Positions 62,790 through 64,000 of a DNA stretch of 64,000 nt are shown here, piece after piece; positions within the stretch are counted from its first letter, which is position 1; the number at the start of each line of letters is the position of its first letter. The notes beneath the pieces are model-generated. The model was not told where the DNA came from, did no database searches, and saw only the letters and a program-made list of their open reading frames with translations. A program made the position numbers and the translations under genes. This DNA is from Thermobacillus sp. ZCTH02-B1 (GTDB lineage Bacteria > Bacillota > Bacilli > Paenibacillales > Paenibacillaceae), in NCBI RefSeq assembly GCF_002159085.1, contig NZ_LZRU01000019.1, forward strand, positions 1-64,000, in the 5' to 3' direction.

Positions 62790-62888
62790 TGAAAAAGGCA
62801 AACCATATGAAAATATGGGACGCAAAGCCACGGGTCTAAGGCATGGACCTCCGTTGCGGCCATGCTATGACGGCCGGGCTGCCGGGTA
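62790..62888 (+). promoter_or_regulatory. c-di-GMP-I (GEMM-I) riboswitch aptamer
   Basis: The conserved core is present: GGCAAACC...GAAA...GG, the GGACGCAAAGCCACGGGTCT block (62818-62837), the P3 stem and the GGCCGGGCTGCC end (62872-62883). The helix CATATG-AAAA-TATG and the ATGG/CCAT arm pair properly. The aptamer binds cyclic di-GMP in RNA. A terminator at 62910-62950 and a GGDEF gene follow. Confidence 0.9.
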
Positions 62889-62909
62889 AGTGCATCGCAA
62901 GGACGCGTA

Positions 62910-62950
62910 CCGTCTTCATGCCTTTTAGAGCTTGGGGACGGATTTTTTTT
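62910..62950 (+). terminator. riboswitch expression platform terminator
   Basis: CCGTCTTC pairs with GGGGACGG (8 bp, two G-T pairs) across a 16-base loop, followed by ATTTTTTTT. Ligand binding would control whether this forms. Confidence 0.75.
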
Positions 62951-62988
62951 GTGCCGGCTTTTTGCGTCCCCGTCAGCGGGGGATGAAC

Positions 62989-64000
62989 ATGTCGAATGAT
63001 TCCGTCGGGAAACAACGTCCGGGGTGGAAGGGGGGAATTGATGTTTCTCTCGCGGCGCTCGCCGCGATCGTCATGGTGCTGCCGGCTCCGCCGGCCTTCC
63101 TGAACGGTGCGGGCTGGGCCGGCTGCCTGCTGCTGCCGCTCCTCAGGCGGACGGGCTTCCGCTTCGCCGGGGCCGCGGCGCTAGCGGCAGCGGCGGCCGG
63201 CTTCTGGCTGGGGGATCGGCCGTGGACCGCGTTCCTCGCCGTACCGGAGGCGGCGCTGCTGGCGATCTGGCTGAAGCGCGGCCGGCAGGATCTGCTGCCC
63301 GCGGAGCTTGCCTGGCAGCTGGCCGCCGCCGCTCCGGCCGCGTTTGCGGCGACGCTTGCGGGAGGCGGGACGGCCGGAGAAGCGGCGGTGGCGGCCGCCG
63401 GCAGCGTGATCGCGGGGGCGTCGGCCGCGCTGCTCGCCGATCTGGTCCATCATTACCGGCTGCTGGATCGGTTGACGGGCCGATTCACGACGCCGGCGGA
63501 AGTCGGGTGCGTGCCGCTGCGGCGCATGATCACGCATCTGGCCACGGCCGCAGCGGTCGTGCCCGGCCTGCTGATCGTCCTGGCCGCCGGGCTGCCCGGA
63601 TCGAAGCATGCGGCGCAATCCGGGGCCGGCGGATTTTCGGGCCCGGCGGTGCTGACGGTCGCCGCGGCGGCGGCGGTGCTGCCCGCGGCGTTCGGCGCCC
63701 ACTGGCTGTCCGGACGGATCTCGGGCGCCTTCGAACGCCTTGCGACGGCAACGGACGGCCTGCACCTGAAGCTGCGGCGGGGCGAGGCCGTCCGCTGGCC
63801 CGACGGCGGCGCGGCGGAGGCGGCGGCCATCGCGGCGAACTGCCGGGAGATCGCGAATCTGCTCGCGGTTCAGTTTGACGCGAACGAGCGGCTGTCGGAA
63901 TCGCTGGAAACCCAGTCCGCCCGGCTCCGCGCCTCCGAAGCCGCGCTCGAGCGGTTGTCCTGGCACGACACGCTCACGTCGCTGCCGAACCGGTATTCGT
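62989..64000 (+). CDS. membrane GGDEF diguanylate cyclase, cut by the window end
   Basis: An open frame from ATG 62989 (6 bases after GGGGG; ATG 62983 is an alternative) runs to the window end without a stop. Residues about 20-245 form several Ala/Gly/Leu-rich membrane helices, then an amphipathic linker or coiled coil of about 80 residues. At the very end 'LSWHDTLTSLPNRYS' is the hallmark first motif of a GGDEF domain. The enzyme would make c-di-GMP from two GTP. The GGDEF site itself is outside the window, so activity cannot be judged; an EAL domain could follow. It is controlled by the c-di-GMP riboswitch just upstream. Confidence 0.85.
   Translation, partial: MSNDSVGKQRPGWKGGIDVSLAALAAIVMVLPAPPAFLNGAGWAGCLLLPLLRRTGFRFAGAAALAAAAAGFWLGDRPWTAFLAVPEAALLAIWLKRGRQDLLPAELAWQLAAAAPAAFAATLAGGGTAGEAAVAAAGSVIAGASAALLADLVHHYRLLDRLTGRFTTPAEVGCVPLRRMITHLATAAAVVPGLLIVLAAGLPGSKHAAQSGAGGFSGPAVLTVAAAAAVLPAAFGAHWLSGRISGAFERLATATDGLHLKLRRGEAVRWPDGGAAEAAAIAANCREIANLLAVQFDANERLSESLETQSARLRASEAALERLSWHDTLTSLPNRYS

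Overview
The window is high-GC (about 60-65%) DNA from an endospore-forming Firmicute, most likely Paenibacillaceae (Paenibacillus / Cohnella / Thermobacillus-like; genus not certain). Supporting signs are the SpoVB/YtgP-type flippase, several YesM/YesN two-component systems beside sugar transporters, SLH surface proteins, copper-amine-oxidase 'stalk' domains, a YuzB protein, CtaA, GGAGG-type ribosome sites, frequent GTG/TTG starts and SigA-like promoters.

Layout. (1) 0.17-8.4 kb: a sugar-sensing and uptake operon with a membrane-anchored binding protein, YesM-type kinase, YesN-type regulator, ChvE-like lipoprotein, GguA-like ATPase and GguB-like permease. (2) 8.5-21.6 kb: housekeeping and small-function genes (HAD phosphatase, DUF456, ThuA-like, SpoVB-like flippase, stalk-domain lipoprotein, thioredoxin, CtaA, HEPN-like, SDR, NifU-type, YuzB, MqnE, HesB/IscA, NTF2-like). 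It also holds an ABC-transporter relic and an intergenic region with two tandem repeat arrays. (3) 21.8-32.1 kb: a second, paralogous sensing/uptake cluster in the same order. It has an extra binding protein, a wrecked chemoreceptor gene in front, and a regulator gene interrupted by one in-frame TAG.

(4) 32.1-35.8 kb: small genes with single-base lesions (deaminase joined to GNAT, small membrane protein, GNAT) and a phosphotransferase. (5) 35.9-43.8 kb, minus strand: a sucrose-type catabolic cluster of sucrose phosphorylase, fructokinase, LacI regulator, alpha/beta-hydrolase, two CUT1 permeases and a binding lipoprotein. Two LacI-type operators sit on the -35 and -10 of the leading promoter. 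No ATPase is encoded here, so a shared MsmX/MsmK-type ATPase is expected. (6) 44-56.5 kb: a deoxyinosine glycosylase, a cell-surface esterase island, and an RlmCD-type rRNA methyltransferase inside the island. The island has an SLH-anchored cohesin protein, a secreted esterase carrying both cohesin and dockerin, a secreted esterase with a translationally coupled 39-codon leader, and a 1138-residue SLH-anchored esterase with a CBM9-like domain and FN3. (7) 56.6-64 kb: aldo/keto reductase and divergent MocR regulator, stalk-domain trypsin-like protease, B12-binding radical SAM protein, and a c-di-GMP-I riboswitch with terminator ahead of a membrane GGDEF protein cut by the window edge.

Taken together the region looks like the equipment of a plant-polysaccharide or plant-sugar degrader. 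Extracellular esterases, some surface-anchored and possibly joined by cohesin-dockerin contacts, would release material. Two monosaccharide sensing/import systems and one sucrose system would take up the sugars. Genes with one or a few frame lesions are common (12.5, 21.4, 22, 25.7, 33.4, 35.3 and 35.6 kb). They may be real decay or assembly errors, and that affects how several genes should be read.
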